This document shows, piece by piece, positions 31,360-44,178 of a stretch of 64,000 bases of DNA. The translations under genes and the position numbers were made by a program. The notes under the pieces are model-generated. The model did no database searches. It was not told the DNA's origin and saw nothing but the letters and a program-made list of their open reading frames with translations. This DNA comes from Tulasnella sp. 424 (lineage: Eukaryota > Basidiomycota > Agaricomycetes > Cantharellales > Tulasnellaceae): positions 62,001-126,000 of the forward strand of contig WSUB01000109.1 of assembly GCA_019633425.1 (NCBI GenBank), read 5' to 3'. Each line of letters opens with the position of its first letter. Position 1 is the first letter of the stretch.

Positions 31360-34340
31360 ATGTCCAGCGAGCAAGGTCCCGGTCATCATCAACAACCCCC
31401 AGTTGCAGCAGAACCCAACATGGACCAGACACCATTTGCTCGCCCAGTTTCTACCTTCAGCATGACAGGTGGCGAGCGCCTCTCACAGGCTCCCACGGTC
31501 TTCGTAGATGCTGCTTCTGATATCGATGCCGCCCCCAAGGATGCCGAGCCGTCGGGCGCCGCCAACGGCCTCGATGCCAGCAACGCCGCACCTGGTGATC
31601 GCATCTCCCAGGCTCCCACCGTCTTCGTTGACGTTCCCTCAGAGGCTGGGGTCACCAAAGCTGCAGCCGCCTCCGCCTCCACAGACGACCTCCAACCCCC
31701 GAACGTCTTTGCGAACGGTACTCCATCCGCCGTCTCAGTTGCAAACTCAGCCCAAGCCAACAACCTCCCGTACCGCAACTCTGTGGCACCCACTGCCGTT
31801 GGAAGCACGCAAAATTTTGGAGATTCAGACAAGGAAGCCGCGCTCAGCGATGCACCCCGCGAGATCTCTCCCGTCCCGGACCTCGGCCCGCAATCAGACG
31901 AAGACGATGGTGGAAAGAAGAAGCGCAAGAAACTGTTCCTCATCTTGGGTGGCGTTGCCGCGCTCGCCATCGTCGCAGTTGCCGTCGCAGTCCCAGTCGC
32001 CCTCAAAACCAAGAAGTCGTCCCCTTCCGGTTCCTCCTCCTCCTCCTCGTCTTCGGGCAACACCGGCTCGGGCCCGAGTGACGGACCGACGAATTCTGGT
32101 CCCAAGTCTGGTGTGACGGGAGGCGACGGGTCGATTATCACCACCGAAAAGGGAACCACCTTCACGTACGTTAACAAATTCGGAGGAACGTGGTACGACG
32201 ACCCAGACGATCCTTACAACAACAACGCTCAAGCTCAGTCGTGGACCCCGCCTTTGAGTCAAGAATGGGATTACCAAAATGACCCGATGAGGGGGTGAGC
32301 AATAAGCCCCCCCATATTTCCAATTGTGGCTTTTGTTCCTGATTAGTCTTTCCTTTGGTCTTTCTGCAGAGTGAATCTCGGAGGATGGCTCGTACCTGAA
32401 CCGTTCATCGTCCCATCGCTATACGAACCCTACCTCAACGCGACCCCACCTGCCCAAGACGAATGGACGCTTTCTCTCGCCATGGCCGCAGACACCGCAA
32501 ACGGCGGCCTGTCCCAAATGGAGCAGCACTACGATACGTTCATCGTACGTATACGCCTCCTCCATTTTGGGGTTTCTCACTCACCTCTTTGCTTCTCGCT
32601 AGACCGAAGAAGATTTCGCCCAAATCGCCGGGGCCGGTCTCAACTGGCTCCGCATCCCCATTCCCTTCTGGATGGTCGAGAAGCTACCCGAGGAACCGTT
32701 CTTGGAGAAAGTGTCTTGGAAATACCTTTTGAAGGCCTTCAAATGGGCTAGGAAGTACGGCTTGCGCATCCAGTTGGACCTGCACTCCGTTCCTGGAAGC
32801 CAAAACGGTTTCGATCACTCCGGAAAAGGTCCGTGTTCTGGAGTTCTCTGGGCGACCCATGCTGATCAGACGCACGACAGGCGGCGTTGGTGGTCAGGTC
32901 AACTTCCTCGTCGGTCCCATGGGTCTTGCCAACGCCCAGAGGACTTTGGACGTCATCCGCGTCATCACCGAGTTCATCTCTCAACCGGAATTCACACCTG
33001 TCGTCCCGATGTTCGGTCTCATCAATGAAGCCCAGGCCACTAGAATCGGTGACAATACGATCGTATCTTTGTACGTTGGCCTCGCCCTTCCCCGTATACC
33101 CGGACTAATCCCTCTTGCCCCGACGCAGCTTCCTCGAAGCCCACGACATGATCCGCGGCATCACCGGCACCGGCGCAGGAAAAGGTCCCTGGATCGCGCT
33201 TCACGACGCCTTCCGTGGACTCACAGCATACAAGGACTTCCTTCCCGGCCACGACCGCATCGTTCTCGACACCCACCCATACCTCATGTTCGGCGCCCCC
33301 GATCGTACTCCCCTGGCTAACCAAGTCAACAAGCCGTGCAGCAACTGGGCCTCCAGTCTCAACGGCAGCTGGACCGACTTTGGCCCTACCATCGCTGGAG
33401 AGTTCTCCTTGGCAGTCAACGACTGTGGACGTTGGATCAACGGCGTTGGTCAAGGTACGCGATGGGAAGGTACTTATCAAGGTGACGGCACCAAGGGCGA
33501 TTGCACCGAGTGGAACGACTATGCCAGCTGGACGCAAGATACGAAGGACAACTTCAAGAAACTCGCAATGAATAGCTTCGATGCTCTTGGTGTAAGCGTT
33601 TGCGTACCTTTTTTAGTACCCCACCGTCGCTCACCCTGTTTCCCCCCTTCTAGCATTGGTTCTTCTGGACTTGGAAGATCGGCGCTTCGTCCGTCACCGG
33701 CAAGATCGAAACCCCCATGTGGTCGTACCAACTCGGTCTGCAAGAAGGTTGGATACCGGCAGACCCAGCTCAAGCGGTTGGCTCTTGCGGCAACACCAAC
33801 CCTGCTAAAGCTCTTACCCCAGAAATGGTCGGCGCTGCCGGTCCAGGAGTCATTTCAGCGAGCGTCAAGGCACAATACCCATGGCCCCCAACCCAGATCA
33901 ACCCCAACCTGAGCCCCGACAACGTCCCCGTTTATACCCCTACCGGCCCTATTCCGACCTTGGCCATGCCGACCCCCACCAAGGGAACCGCTGATGGATG
34001 GTTCGATGATGCTGATACCACGCTCATGATGGCGCCGATTGCTGGTTGCAGTGAGTTTTGATTTCGTTTTCTTTTTCTCGGTTAAAAACCTGGTTTCCTG
34101 ATGTACTGGTCTTCTACTTTTCCAGCTTACCCCGACCCTTGGGGCTCGGCTGATGCTACCAACCCCGGACCTTGTGGTGGTTCTTCGAGGGGCACTACTA
34201 CCACGACTACCTCCGCGGACGCAGAGGAGACGACCGCGAGCACGGACGAGAGCACGAACGAGAGCACGGACGATGAGACCCGACGTATTCGTCGTGTGCG
34301 AAACGTGATCCCCAAGCCAAGGCGCACATCTGCTCCCTGA
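31360..34340 (+). CDS. Membrane-anchored GH5_9 exo-1,3-beta-glucanase, copy 1
   Basis: 866 aa type II membrane enzyme: Ser/Pro-rich cytosolic tail (1-190), transmembrane helix (about 192-215) after KKKRKK, Ser/Gly linker, GH5 subfamily 9 catalytic domain, Thr-rich tail and basic end (RNVIPKPRRTSAP). Acid/base Glu495 in LINEA; nucleophile Glu600 in AGEFSLAV. It should release glucose from 1,3-beta-glucan at the cell surface, a wall-remodelling role. Exons: 31360-32294, 32370-32544, 32603-32828, 32881-33070, 33129-33591, 33654-34050, 34126-34340. Unique to this copy: the cytosolic motif SQAPTVFVD occurs twice. First of four tandem paralogues. Confidence 0.95.
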
Positions 34341-36283
34341 ACTATTCGATTGCACTGTGAACCCTCTTCCTTAATCCTAGACCCTTTATGATACCTTTTC
34401 TCTGGTTCCCTTTCTTTAGCCGCCCCTTTAGGATACTCTTTTTGGATTTTTAAACATGCTTTGGGACTCGGCTTTAGACCAGGATGCTTGTATCTTGTTC
34501 AGTTCGTGTTCTTGATTTTTTTTTCTTTGTTCTCGTGGTGTTTACGGTTTTGGATATTGCGTTTGTGTAAAGGACTCTGACTTGTGCTTTTTCTCGGCTG
34601 TGACTTTTTTTTTTAACACGTACATTTCTTCCTTTTTTTGTTTCAGGATCCTGTCGATAACTTATATCCAAGTCAATGATCACTTTCTCTGTCTATATTT
34701 AGCGGCTCGCGCGTGTCACGATCGATGGATGCTGTTCGTTGTATGGGTCATCCGCATGTCGGGAGAGTCATTGGTCTCGGAGAGCCTCGTTTTGGTCTAA
34801 TCCGAAGGGGGCTTGCCAGTCTGCACCTTCGATGCTGTTCACGTTTCCGGCGCGTGTGCGGAGTTCACCTAGCTATCATGTTACTGCTCCCCATCGCCTT
34901 CCCGTTCCAAGTCTAATGCATCGCGCTAGTCATCTAAGTTCTTTAATTTAACCATCGTTCTGGATTATCATGAACCCTGCTCGAGACTGAGGCTTAGCCC
35001 GTCCCACAGGTGCTCTTCACCCAAGCCTCCTAGGGACCTTTTGCTTTGTTCACAGGTCGACGGCATGATTGTGGAGCCAAGAAAATCAGTGTGACGACAA
35101 GACCGAGTGGCGAGGTGGAGCCGTAAATCGGGTTTAGTGCAAGGGCAGAGCACTTGGCTCTCGCAGTACAGTGCACAGGAGAAAATGGCTGTTCTCCCCA
35201 CAGCCATTGTCACTCCCGAGGATGGGGGGAGCACGAAGCGGTGACGCTTGAATACCGCAGGGGGTCGTTGACGGTCGGGCATTGTCACTAATATCCGAAA
35301 CATAAATTCTAGTAGCGACGAAAACGTAGATAGATCTATATAAGCTGGTTCGTACGCCTGGAGATCTCCAACTTTACGACGGGTACAGGAAAAGGACATG
35401 ACCCGCGCAAGGGACAATTACCAAATCCAAAGATAGATGCAGGATAATTATAGACCATCGATTCACATGAACCGGAGGGATGTGGGTTGACGGAAAACGG
35501 AGAACCGTCTGACCGGCTTGCACAAAGGCCTGAGCGAATAGCGGAGAAGGAGCGCTCGTCCTGAAGGGTTGGACTAAGTGGGTAATAAAATTGGGCGGCA
35601 TATTCCTGAAAGATGATCCTTTTTTCGCCGTCTCGGGTAATCCTTTTATGCGAGCGCGATCAAACAAGGTACAAGGGCCAGATCCGAAATAGGAATGCCA
35701 GCGGGTCATCGCACGCCCCAAGGCGAGACAATTAATCTTGTTCACTTTCACGTCACAGACACCCCAATTCCATCGCCAAGCCAAGGGAAAGGGCTGTGTG
35801 CAACTCTACCCAAGGGAGAGAAAGTATGGCGGGTAAGTCACGCCACGCCGCCGAGAGAGCAAAGTTGATACTCCCACATGAAGCTTCGAGGAAGCAGGAT
35901 GCAAGCCATGAAGGGCGACGGGAAGGCTCGGATGGTGCTTCATATGTGTGATGTACGTACTGGCGTCCACGCCCCCGGTGCACGGCATCTCAGGGTCCAG
36001 TTTATTTTGGCACTGACGATCCCTTTGCGCCAAGACCTCTGCCAAGACCATGATAATGTGATACGATTGGATGTTGCAGGGCGGGACGAGCAAAAAAGGC
36101 GAAAAGTAGATAAACACACGATCGCCGTCCCTTAACACACTGGTTTAGCGCTCGCAAACGGCTTGGCAGCTGCAGTGCTTCAAAGACCTCGACAGCCTCA
36201 CCATCGCCAGGTCTTTTTCTCGTTGGAATTCCCCCCCATTCCTCCAGCCTCCCCCCTCCCCCCCCCCTCCATCCCATTCTACC
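34341..36283. other. Intergenic region between glucanases 1 and 2
   Basis: 1.9 kb. T-rich 3' untranslated DNA follows copy 1; the region before copy 2 resembles that before copy 1 in places and ends in a pyrimidine tract (36222-36280). Frames here are short and show no protein features. Confidence 0.5.
36222..36280 (+). promoter_or_regulatory. Pyrimidine-rich leader, glucanase 2
   Basis: C/T-rich run directly before the start codon, as in the other three copies. Confidence 0.5.
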
Positions 36284-39047
36284 ATGGACCAGTCCCCATT
36301 CACGCGTCCCGTCAGCGCTACGGGCGGTAGTCGCCCCGGCTCCAGGCTCAGCGGTACAGGCGGCGAACGATTCTCTCAAGCCCCCACTCTCTTCGTCGAT
36401 GCCCCTTCAGAACCTGGAACGTCTGCAGCTGCACCATCAGCCGCCGTCGCTGCCTCTGACCTCCAACCCCCAAACGTCTTTGCTAACCGCGCCTCCACGG
36501 CACTCGGAGATGGCTCCCCATCCAACCTCTCCGTCGCGGACTCTTCCCAACCCCTCTCCAATAACCTCCCATACCGCAATTCCTTGGCACCCACAGCAGC
36601 GGGAAGCGCTCAGCAGCTTGGAGATTCGGACAAGGAAGCCGCCACCAGCGATGCGCCCCGCGGTACCTCGCCGTACCCAGACCTTGGCGCTCAAACAGCA
36701 GAGGACGACGGCTCCAAAAACAAGCGCAAGAAATTGTTCCTCATCTTGGGAGGTCTTGCAGGGTTGGTCATCGTTGCAGCCGCTGTAGCAGTTCCAGTCG
36801 CCATCACCCAGACCAAGAAATCCTCTTCCGGTACGGCGGCTCCCGTTTCTGCCGGTCCCGAACCCACCGGCACAGGTGAAACTGGTGGCCCGACCAACTC
36901 TGGCCCTACTGGTGCCGTTACGGGAGGCGACGGAACAACCATTACGACCGACAAGGGAACGACTTTCACGTACGTGAACAAGTTTGGCGGAGTGTGGTAC
37001 GACGACCCCAACGATCCATGGAACAACAACGCCCAAGCTCAATCCACTTCCCCACCGCTGAGCCAAGAATGGGATTACCAAAACAACCCTATGAGGGGGT
37101 GAGTGATAGGATTTCCTTTCGGGGGACTTCAATCCCTGATCGTTTTTTCCTCTTTCGCGCAGAGTGAACCTCGGAGGATGGCTTGTGCCCGAACCATTCA
37201 TCGTCCCAGCGTTGTACGAGCCCTACCTCAACGCGACCCCACCCGCTCAGGACGAATGGACGCTTTCTCTCGCCATGGCCGCAGACACTGCCAACGGTGG
37301 TCTGGACCAACTCGAGAAGCACTACGACACCTTCATCGTGCGTGGTTAATTCCCCACTCGTATTACTTTGCACTTATTCATTGACCATGCTCTTACAGAC
37401 CGAGGAAGATTTCGCTCAAATCGCCGCCGCCGGTCTCAACTGGATCCGTCTCCCCATCCCATTCTGGGCGATCGAAAAATACCCCGACGAGCCATTCCTG
37501 GAAAAAGTCGCCTGGAAGTACGCCCTCAAGGCCTTCAAATGGGCTAGGAAGTACGGCTTGCGCGTCAACTTGGACTTGCACACCATCCCCGGTTCCCAAA
37601 ACGGCTACAACCACTCCGGCAAAGGTGGTAACGGCGGCCAAATCAACTTCCTTTACGGTCCCATGGGTCTCGCCAACGCCCAGCGAGCCTTGGACTACAT
37701 CCGCATCATTACCGAGTTCATCTCTCAGCCCGAATACGCCCCCGTCATCCCCATGTTCGGTATCATCAACGAAGTCGTCGCTGCTACCGTTGGTGTTGAT
37801 CAGGTCACTTCTTTGTACGTGCCTTTCCCTCCTTTCCCAGACACTCGTGCTAACCCCCTTGTTTTCTTTCTAGCTACCTCCAAGTCCACGATATGATCCG
37901 TGAAATCACCGGCAGAGGCCAAGGAAAGGGACCTTTCATCTCCATCCACGATTCCTTCCGCGGTCTCGCCGCCTGGAAAGACCTGCTCCCCGGCCACGAC
38001 CGTATCGCCCTGGACGTCCACCCTTACCTCATCTTCGTCAACGTCGACCGCACCTCTCTCACCTCTCAAATCGACAAGCCTTGCCGAAGCTGGGCCAACG
38101 ACATGAGCAGCAGCTGGACCGACTTTGGTGTCAGCCTGGCTGGAGAGTTCTCCTTGGCTATCAACGATTGTGGGCTTTGGATCAACGGTATTGGTGCTGG
38201 AACGCGTTGGGAGGGTACGTTTGAGCAAGGTGATGGCACCAAGGGTGATTGCACCGAGTGGAACGACTGGCAGAGCTGGACCCAGCAGAGGAAGGACGAC
38301 TTTAAGGCTTTCGCTTTGAGGAACTTTGACGCTCTCGGCCACTGGTTCTTCTGGACCTGGAAGATCGGCCCGTCATCCGTCACAGGCAAGATCGAAACCC
38401 CCATGTGGTCTTACCAACTCGGTTTGCAACAAGGCTGGATTCCCGACGACCCTTCTCAAGCTGTAGGCGTGTGCGGCACTTCCACTGCTCAACCTCTCAA
38501 GCCAGAAATGTACGGCGCCTCTGGTACTGGCGAGATCTCCGCGGCCGTCAAAGCCCAATTCCCTTGGCCCCCGACCGCCCTCCTTCCCGGTAACCTCGCC
38601 CCGGCCAACCTCCGCCAATACACCGCCACCGGTGCGATCTCGACTCTGCCTGTGCCCACTCCGACCCATGGAACGGCTGATGGATGGTTCGACGCTGCTG
38701 ATACGAAGCTCATGTACAAGCCTATCGCTGGTTGCAGTGCGTGCAGTTTCGGTGCTTATCCTAACCAAAATGGGACTTGTGACTGACAGAATTTTCGCTC
38801 TCCTATAGCTTATCCCGACGCTTGGGGCTCTGCTCAAGCTGCCAACCCTGGAGCTTGCGGTGGTTCTAATGCGGCGGCTGACGACACCGAGACTACCACC
38901 GCTCGGGGTCGGGCTTCCGCGACTGCGACCACCGAGGAAGTCGTTGCCACAGACGATACGGCTGCCGCCGATGATGAAACTGCCAGACGCGTTCGTCGTG
39001 GCGTCCGAAACGTTATCCCTATGCCCAAGCGTACTGCTGCTCCATGA
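36284..39047 (+). CDS. Membrane-anchored GH5_9 exo-1,3-beta-glucanase, copy 2
   Basis: 835 aa with the same layout as copy 1: transmembrane helix about residues 151-174, acid/base Glu455 in IINEV, nucleophile Glu560 in AGEFSLAI, variable Thr/Ala-rich tail and basic end (RNVIPMPKRTAAP). Exons: 36284-37098, 37163-37337, 37399-37814, 37874-38736, 38809-39047. Two introns present in all three paralogues (after the conserved SGK and before HWFFWTW) are cleanly missing, while the intron between them is kept. Catalytic residues are intact. The N-terminus begins at MDQSPFTRP, without the MSSEQGPGHH leader of copies 1 and 3. Confidence 0.95.
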
Positions 39048-40223
39048 ACGATTTTGACTGGACGCGTCGAACGTTTCCGTCTACTTGGATTCAAGACTCT
39101 CCTCTATACCTCTTCTTCTACGAACCTTTGATGCACTGCTTTGGGACCCGCTTTGGATCTTTTGGATTTTACGCTCGACGACTTTTTTTCCCCCCCGTTT
39201 GTACTGTTTATTATTTTGCGGCTAGATTCTTCACGGACATGGACTGTTGTTCTCCCTTTTTGGTTTTGTTATACGATTACAGCCTTTTTTTACAACCCTG
39301 TCGCTTATCGTACAATCCAAACCACTTTTCCCTGCTCACTCTACGTTTTGCGAGTCCGAGGCCAATCTCGGCGTTTCTCTTGGGAATACTGCACCTACTT
39401 ATGTGAATATCTTCCTCTGGCTTCGACATTTAGAAGAGAGCGAGGTGCATTACTGTTTTTGACGGGAAAATCAGGGCAGCATTCGACAATGGGGCACCAG
39501 GAGATGTGTGAGACGCTTATTCGGAGAAGCCCCTTCGGAGAATACAAAGCGTCAAAACCAAGAGGCTTACGAAACAGCCGCCGGTCGCGTTATCGTAGAT
39601 CCCTCCCATGCCCAAGAGGGGACCCTTTTACGATAGGTCAACGGACCCGAATGTGTGCGGAGGTGCGCTTTCCCGCCGCAGTCAAGGGCAATCCACGTGT
39701 GCATATATTGATCTTACACGCTCGAATGCTCGTTTTATGGCAGGTGTGGTCGACTGCCGAAGGTGGGAAAGGTCAAGAAGTCGATGGATACATACGAAAT
39801 GCGTCGCCTTTTCGTGGCAGGCTGCAAGGCGAGTGTTATCAGACACGTGCCGAGGATTCCGATTCTCGCAATCCTAGGTACTGGTACCATCGAAACCATA
39901 TCAGGTACGGTACAAAAGGGTGTCTTGGGGAACGTACCTTGCGATTCTGAAGAGAAAAAAAATTGTCAAGCGGGTTGGCAAAAGCTGCGCCAAGTTGCGG
40001 TGAAGTGAAGCCGTGCTACTGTACTAAAAGGCCGAGGATGGCAATGCAATGTGTGGGCTGGGCGATGGGGAAGTGATGGGTAGAAAAATGAAACGCGGGA
40101 AGCCAAGCAATCGAAGCCAAAGACTCGTGCACGCTTGTCCCTGATCTTTGGCATTGGCGCGCACAAGAGAATCTCGACCGGCGGTGCTCAAAAGATCGCA
40201 CACCTCACATTCGGCTTTCGTCT

Positions 40224-40317
40224 GCCATCCCCCCCTCCTCCATCCTTCCTCCTCCATCCTTCCTCCTCCATCCTTCCTCCTCCTCCCCTCCTCCCCTCCT
40301 CCTCCCCGTCGTCTCTC
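40224..40317 (+). promoter_or_regulatory. Pyrimidine-rich leader, glucanase 3
   Basis: C/T-rich run ending at the start codon; includes three perfect 14-nt repeats at 40234-40275. Confidence 0.5.
40234..40275 (+). repeat. Three tandem 14-nt repeats
   Basis: Unit CCTCCTCCATCCTT repeated three times without mismatch, then fading into CTCCTCC runs. Lies in the leader of glucanase 3. Confidence 0.85.
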
Positions 40318-43112
40318 ATGTCTAGCGAGCAAGGTCCTGGTCATCATCAACAACCACCAGCATCCGATTCCAATATGGACCAGACCCCATTCGCCCGTCC
40401 CATCTCTACTGTCAGCGCGACAGGAGGAGAACGCATCTCACAAGCTCCCACTCTCTTTGTAGATGCTCCCTCAGACAGCGTACCCGGTGCAGAACCAGCA
40501 GTCGACGCGTCCGCCGCCGCTGCTGCTGCCGACGCAGACGACCTCCAACCTCCCACCGCCCTGGCGAACCTCAATTCCACCCCGTCCAACCTTTCCGTGG
40601 CAGACTCCGCCAACGCCAACAACCTGCCGTACCGCAATTCCTTGGCACCCACAGCTGCCGGGAGTGCTCAGCATCTCGGGGGTTCGGATAAAGAGGCCGC
40701 TTTAAGCGATGCACCCCGCGGTACCTCGCCTTACCCTGACCTCAGCGGTCGTCAGGCAGAGGACGGCGACGGTTCCACGAAGAGCCGCAAGAAGCTCTTT
40801 TACGTCTTGGGTGGCCTCGCAGCGTTTATCATCATCGCTGTCGCTGTCGCTGTTCCAGTCGCCATCACGCAAACCAAGAAGTCTTCTTCCAACGCTTCTT
40901 CCTCACAGCCCTCGACTTCTGGTCCGGATAATTCCGGTTCAGGTGAGACAGGCGGTCCAACTTCGTCTGGTCCCACAGCTGTCGTTACGGGAGGCGATGG
41001 TACGACTATCAAGACTGAGAATGGAACGACCTTCACCTACGTTAACAAGTTTGGCGGAACGTGGTACGACGACCCCAACGATCCTTACAACAACAATGCC
41101 CAAGCTCAATCTTGGACCCCGCCACTGAGCCAAGAATGGGATTTCCAGAACAATCCGATCAGGGGGTAAGCGAATTGCCCTTTGTTTTTTGTTTCCCAGT
41201 TCCTGATCGTCCCCTTTTAGTGTGAATCTCGGAGGATGGCTCGTACCTGAACCGTTCATCGTCCCGGCTTTGTTCGAACCCTACGTCAATGCCACACCAG
41301 CCGCTCACGATGAATGGACGCTTTCTCAAGCCATGGCTAAAGACACCGCGAATGGTGGCCTCGACCAACTCGAGAAGCACTATGACACCTTTATCGTACG
41401 TCTCCGTCATTCCTTCCGCTCGTTTCGATTTCTCGCTCACCCATTGGCCCCCCATAGACCGAAGAGGACTTTGCCCAAATCGCCGGTGCAGGTCTCAACT
41501 GGATCCGTCTCCCCATCCCCTTCTGGGCGGTCGAGAAGTACCCCGATGAGCCGTTCCTGGAAAAGGTCGCTTGGAAGTACATTCTCAAGGCGTTCAAGTG
41601 GGCCAGGAAGTACGGCCTGCGCATCAACCTGGACTTGCACACCATTCCTGGATCTCAAAACGGCTACAATCACTCTGGAAAAGGTATGTGTCCTAGAGAT
41701 CAGTGACGCCGCGATGAAGGCTAATCCTGGATCTTTGCGACAGGTGGCCAAATCAACTTCCTCTACGGTCCTATGGGTCTCGCCAACGCCGAACGCACTT
41801 TAGACTACATTCGCGTCATCACCGAGTTCATTTCTCAACCGGAATTCGCCCCCATCGTCCCCATGTTCGGTATCATCAACGAACCTGTCGTCACAAGCAT
41901 TGGCAAGGATCAGCTCACTTCGTTGTACGTGTTTTCATCCCTCTTCCCACTTCTCCGGAACTCCGGCTAACCACCAGTTATCTCACATTGCAGCTACCTC
42001 GCAGCCCACGACACGATCCGCAACGTCACTGGAACCGGAACCGGCAAAGGTCCCTTCATCTCCGTCCACGATTCCTTCCAGGGCCTCGCATCTTGGGTTG
42101 ATTTGCTTCCCGGACACGACCGTATGGCACTCGACGTCCACCCTTACCTCATCTTCGTCAACGTCGACCGCTCCCCGCTCGCTTCCCAAATCGACAAGCC
42201 CTGCACCAGCTGGGCTTCTTCCATGAACACCAGTTGGTCGAACTTCGGTGTTAGCGTCGCTGGAGAGTTTTCGTTGGCCATCAACGACTGCGGACTCTGG
42301 ATCAACGGTGTCGGTTCTGGCACGCGCTGGGAGGGCACTTTCGGAAGCGGTGATGGCACAGCGGGCGACTGCACCGAGTGGAACGATTATGCTAGCTGGA
42401 CCCAGGACACAAAGGATAATTTCAAGTCTTTCGCGTTGAGCAACTTTGACGCTCTTCAGGTATGCTTTGCTCCTTCTTGTTTGATCCCCTTTCACGGTCG
42501 CTCACCATTTCCCCTTCGCTAGCACTGGTTCTTCTGGACCTGGAAGATCGGCGCATCGTCCGTTACCGGCAAGATCGAAAGCCCCATGTGGTCCTACCAA
42601 CTCGGTTTGCAAGAAGGTTGGATGCCCACGGACCCGACTCTAGCGACTGGCGTCTGCGGCGGCAAGAACCCGGCTAAAGCACTTACGGCAGAGATGCTCG
42701 GTGGTGCCGGAGCAGGCGACATTTCCGCCAGCGCTCGCGCTGCCAGTCCTTGGCCACCGGCCTCGTTGAACCCTGGTGCCTTGGCTGCTGGCAACGTTCC
42801 CGTCTATACCGCCACCGGTGCCATCCCGACTTTGGCTGTCCCTACTCCCACTAGCGGATCAGTGGACGGGTGGTTCAATGATGCTGATACAAGGCCAATC
42901 TACACGCCGATTGCTGGTTGTGGTGAGTCGATTCAGTTTCGCTTTTGTTTAAGTGACGTGGTTGCTGACTGAATCGTCCCACCTCTCTCCCTCTAGAATA
43001 CCCCGACGCTTGGGGCTCGGCTGATGCTAGCAACCCGGGACCTTGCAGTGGTACTACGGCTCGTCGTGTGCGGAACGTGATCCCCAAGCCAAAACGTACC
43101 GCCGCTCCTTGA
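40318..43112 (+). CDS. Membrane-anchored GH5_9 exo-1,3-beta-glucanase, copy 3
   Basis: 803 aa. Transmembrane helix about 160-183, acid/base Glu463 in IINEP, nucleophile Glu568 in AGEFSLAI. Exons: 40318-41165, 41221-41395, 41458-41683, 41744-41924, 41994-42459, 42523-42922, 42997-43112. All seven intron/exon positions of copy 1 are kept. The C-terminal Thr-rich linker is absent: SGTTARR leads straight into RVRNVIPKPKRTAAP, so the basic end motif is kept although the linker is lost. Start chosen at MSSEQGPGHHQQ, shared with copy 1. Same predicted role as copy 1. Confidence 0.95.
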
Positions 43113-44178
43113 ACGGTTTTTGACTTGAACATTTATTCCCCGCTCGATACCTTTCATTTAAGGACCTTTATCCATCGTTGTGGATTCGGATTCGGTGTTT
43201 ACTCTATATTTCCCCTCTTTGTCTTTTGTCTTGTTCCTAGTGTTGTTAAGCTTAGATCGGCTGTTGGGGTATTTTTTTCTGTGTAAAGGACATATGGACT
43301 CTATTTCTGAACTTTTTTTTTCATGCATACAGCCTCATTTTTCCCCCTTTCTCTTTCGACTTTTGTTACCCCTTGCCGATGTTTCATACCCAAATCACAC
43401 ACTCCCTTGTTCATTCTGCGAGACAAATGTGCCTATAGGGTCGTCTTTCCGAGTTACAAGCAGAATCGGGAGTTGAGAAGTCCAAATATGCCGTCCTTTG
43501 CTGCGCGTTGAGCGCCCAAGAGAATCCGGCCGGCGCTGTTCCTGAAGATCGGCATACCCATTTTCCGCTCCCCACCCCCGAATAAATAAAAAAGGCGGAA
43601 GCGGGTCCCTTATTCGGCGCATCGGCAGTTGGCGGACAATTAGCCCTGTCTCGCTTCTCACACCAATTCCAATGGGCGGCTAGTAGGTTCGGACGCGGAT
43701 GTATACAGTATACAAACTTGAACTGGATGTGGCACGTTGCAACAAAGCTCGGATAGTCCAACCGTGAGAGGTTAGATTTGGAATCTTACCCCACTGCCAA
43801 AACCTAAGCAAATCGCTAGATGGGTTGATAACATCTCTCGGCTTGATTTCCTGCAATACCGTTCGCGGTGTAGAGAGATGGTGCATCGCTCAACCAACAC
43901 GGAGGTACATCATGTGACTGGGAAATCAATCTTACACGGCACGGTACCAACGCAAATCTGGCTTAGGGGCAGTGATCTAACTTTAGGTCTCTCGGCATTT
44001 TAAAAACTATTTCTGGAGCTGTTGGCCAACGAGAATCCGCGCCTTATGTAAACCACGAATAGCCCACACCCAGTTCTTAAAGAACCCAACAGCCTCATCG
44101 CCTGCTCGCTGGAAGTTCCGTCCCCCTCCATCCCCCCCCTCCCTCCTTCTTCCTCCCCTCCTCTCCATCTCCCCCGTC
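43113..44178. other. Intergenic region between glucanases 3 and 4
   Basis: 1.07 kb of 3' flank and promoter; ends in a pyrimidine-rich leader (44115-44176). No gene seen. Confidence 0.5.
44115..44176 (+). promoter_or_regulatory. Pyrimidine-rich leader, glucanase 4
   Basis: C/T-rich run before the start codon, as in the paralogues. Confidence 0.5.

Larger units (their letters stand above)
39048..40317. other. Intergenic region between glucanases 2 and 3
   Basis: 1.27 kb: T-rich 3' flank of copy 2, then promoter of copy 3. The leader contains a 14-nt tandem repeat. No other gene seen. Confidence 0.5.

Noticed and set aside
31389..32177. 262-codon minus-strand frame in glucanase 1
   Set aside because: Antisense of the Ser/Ala-rich first exon; low-complexity coding DNA often leaves the reverse frame open.
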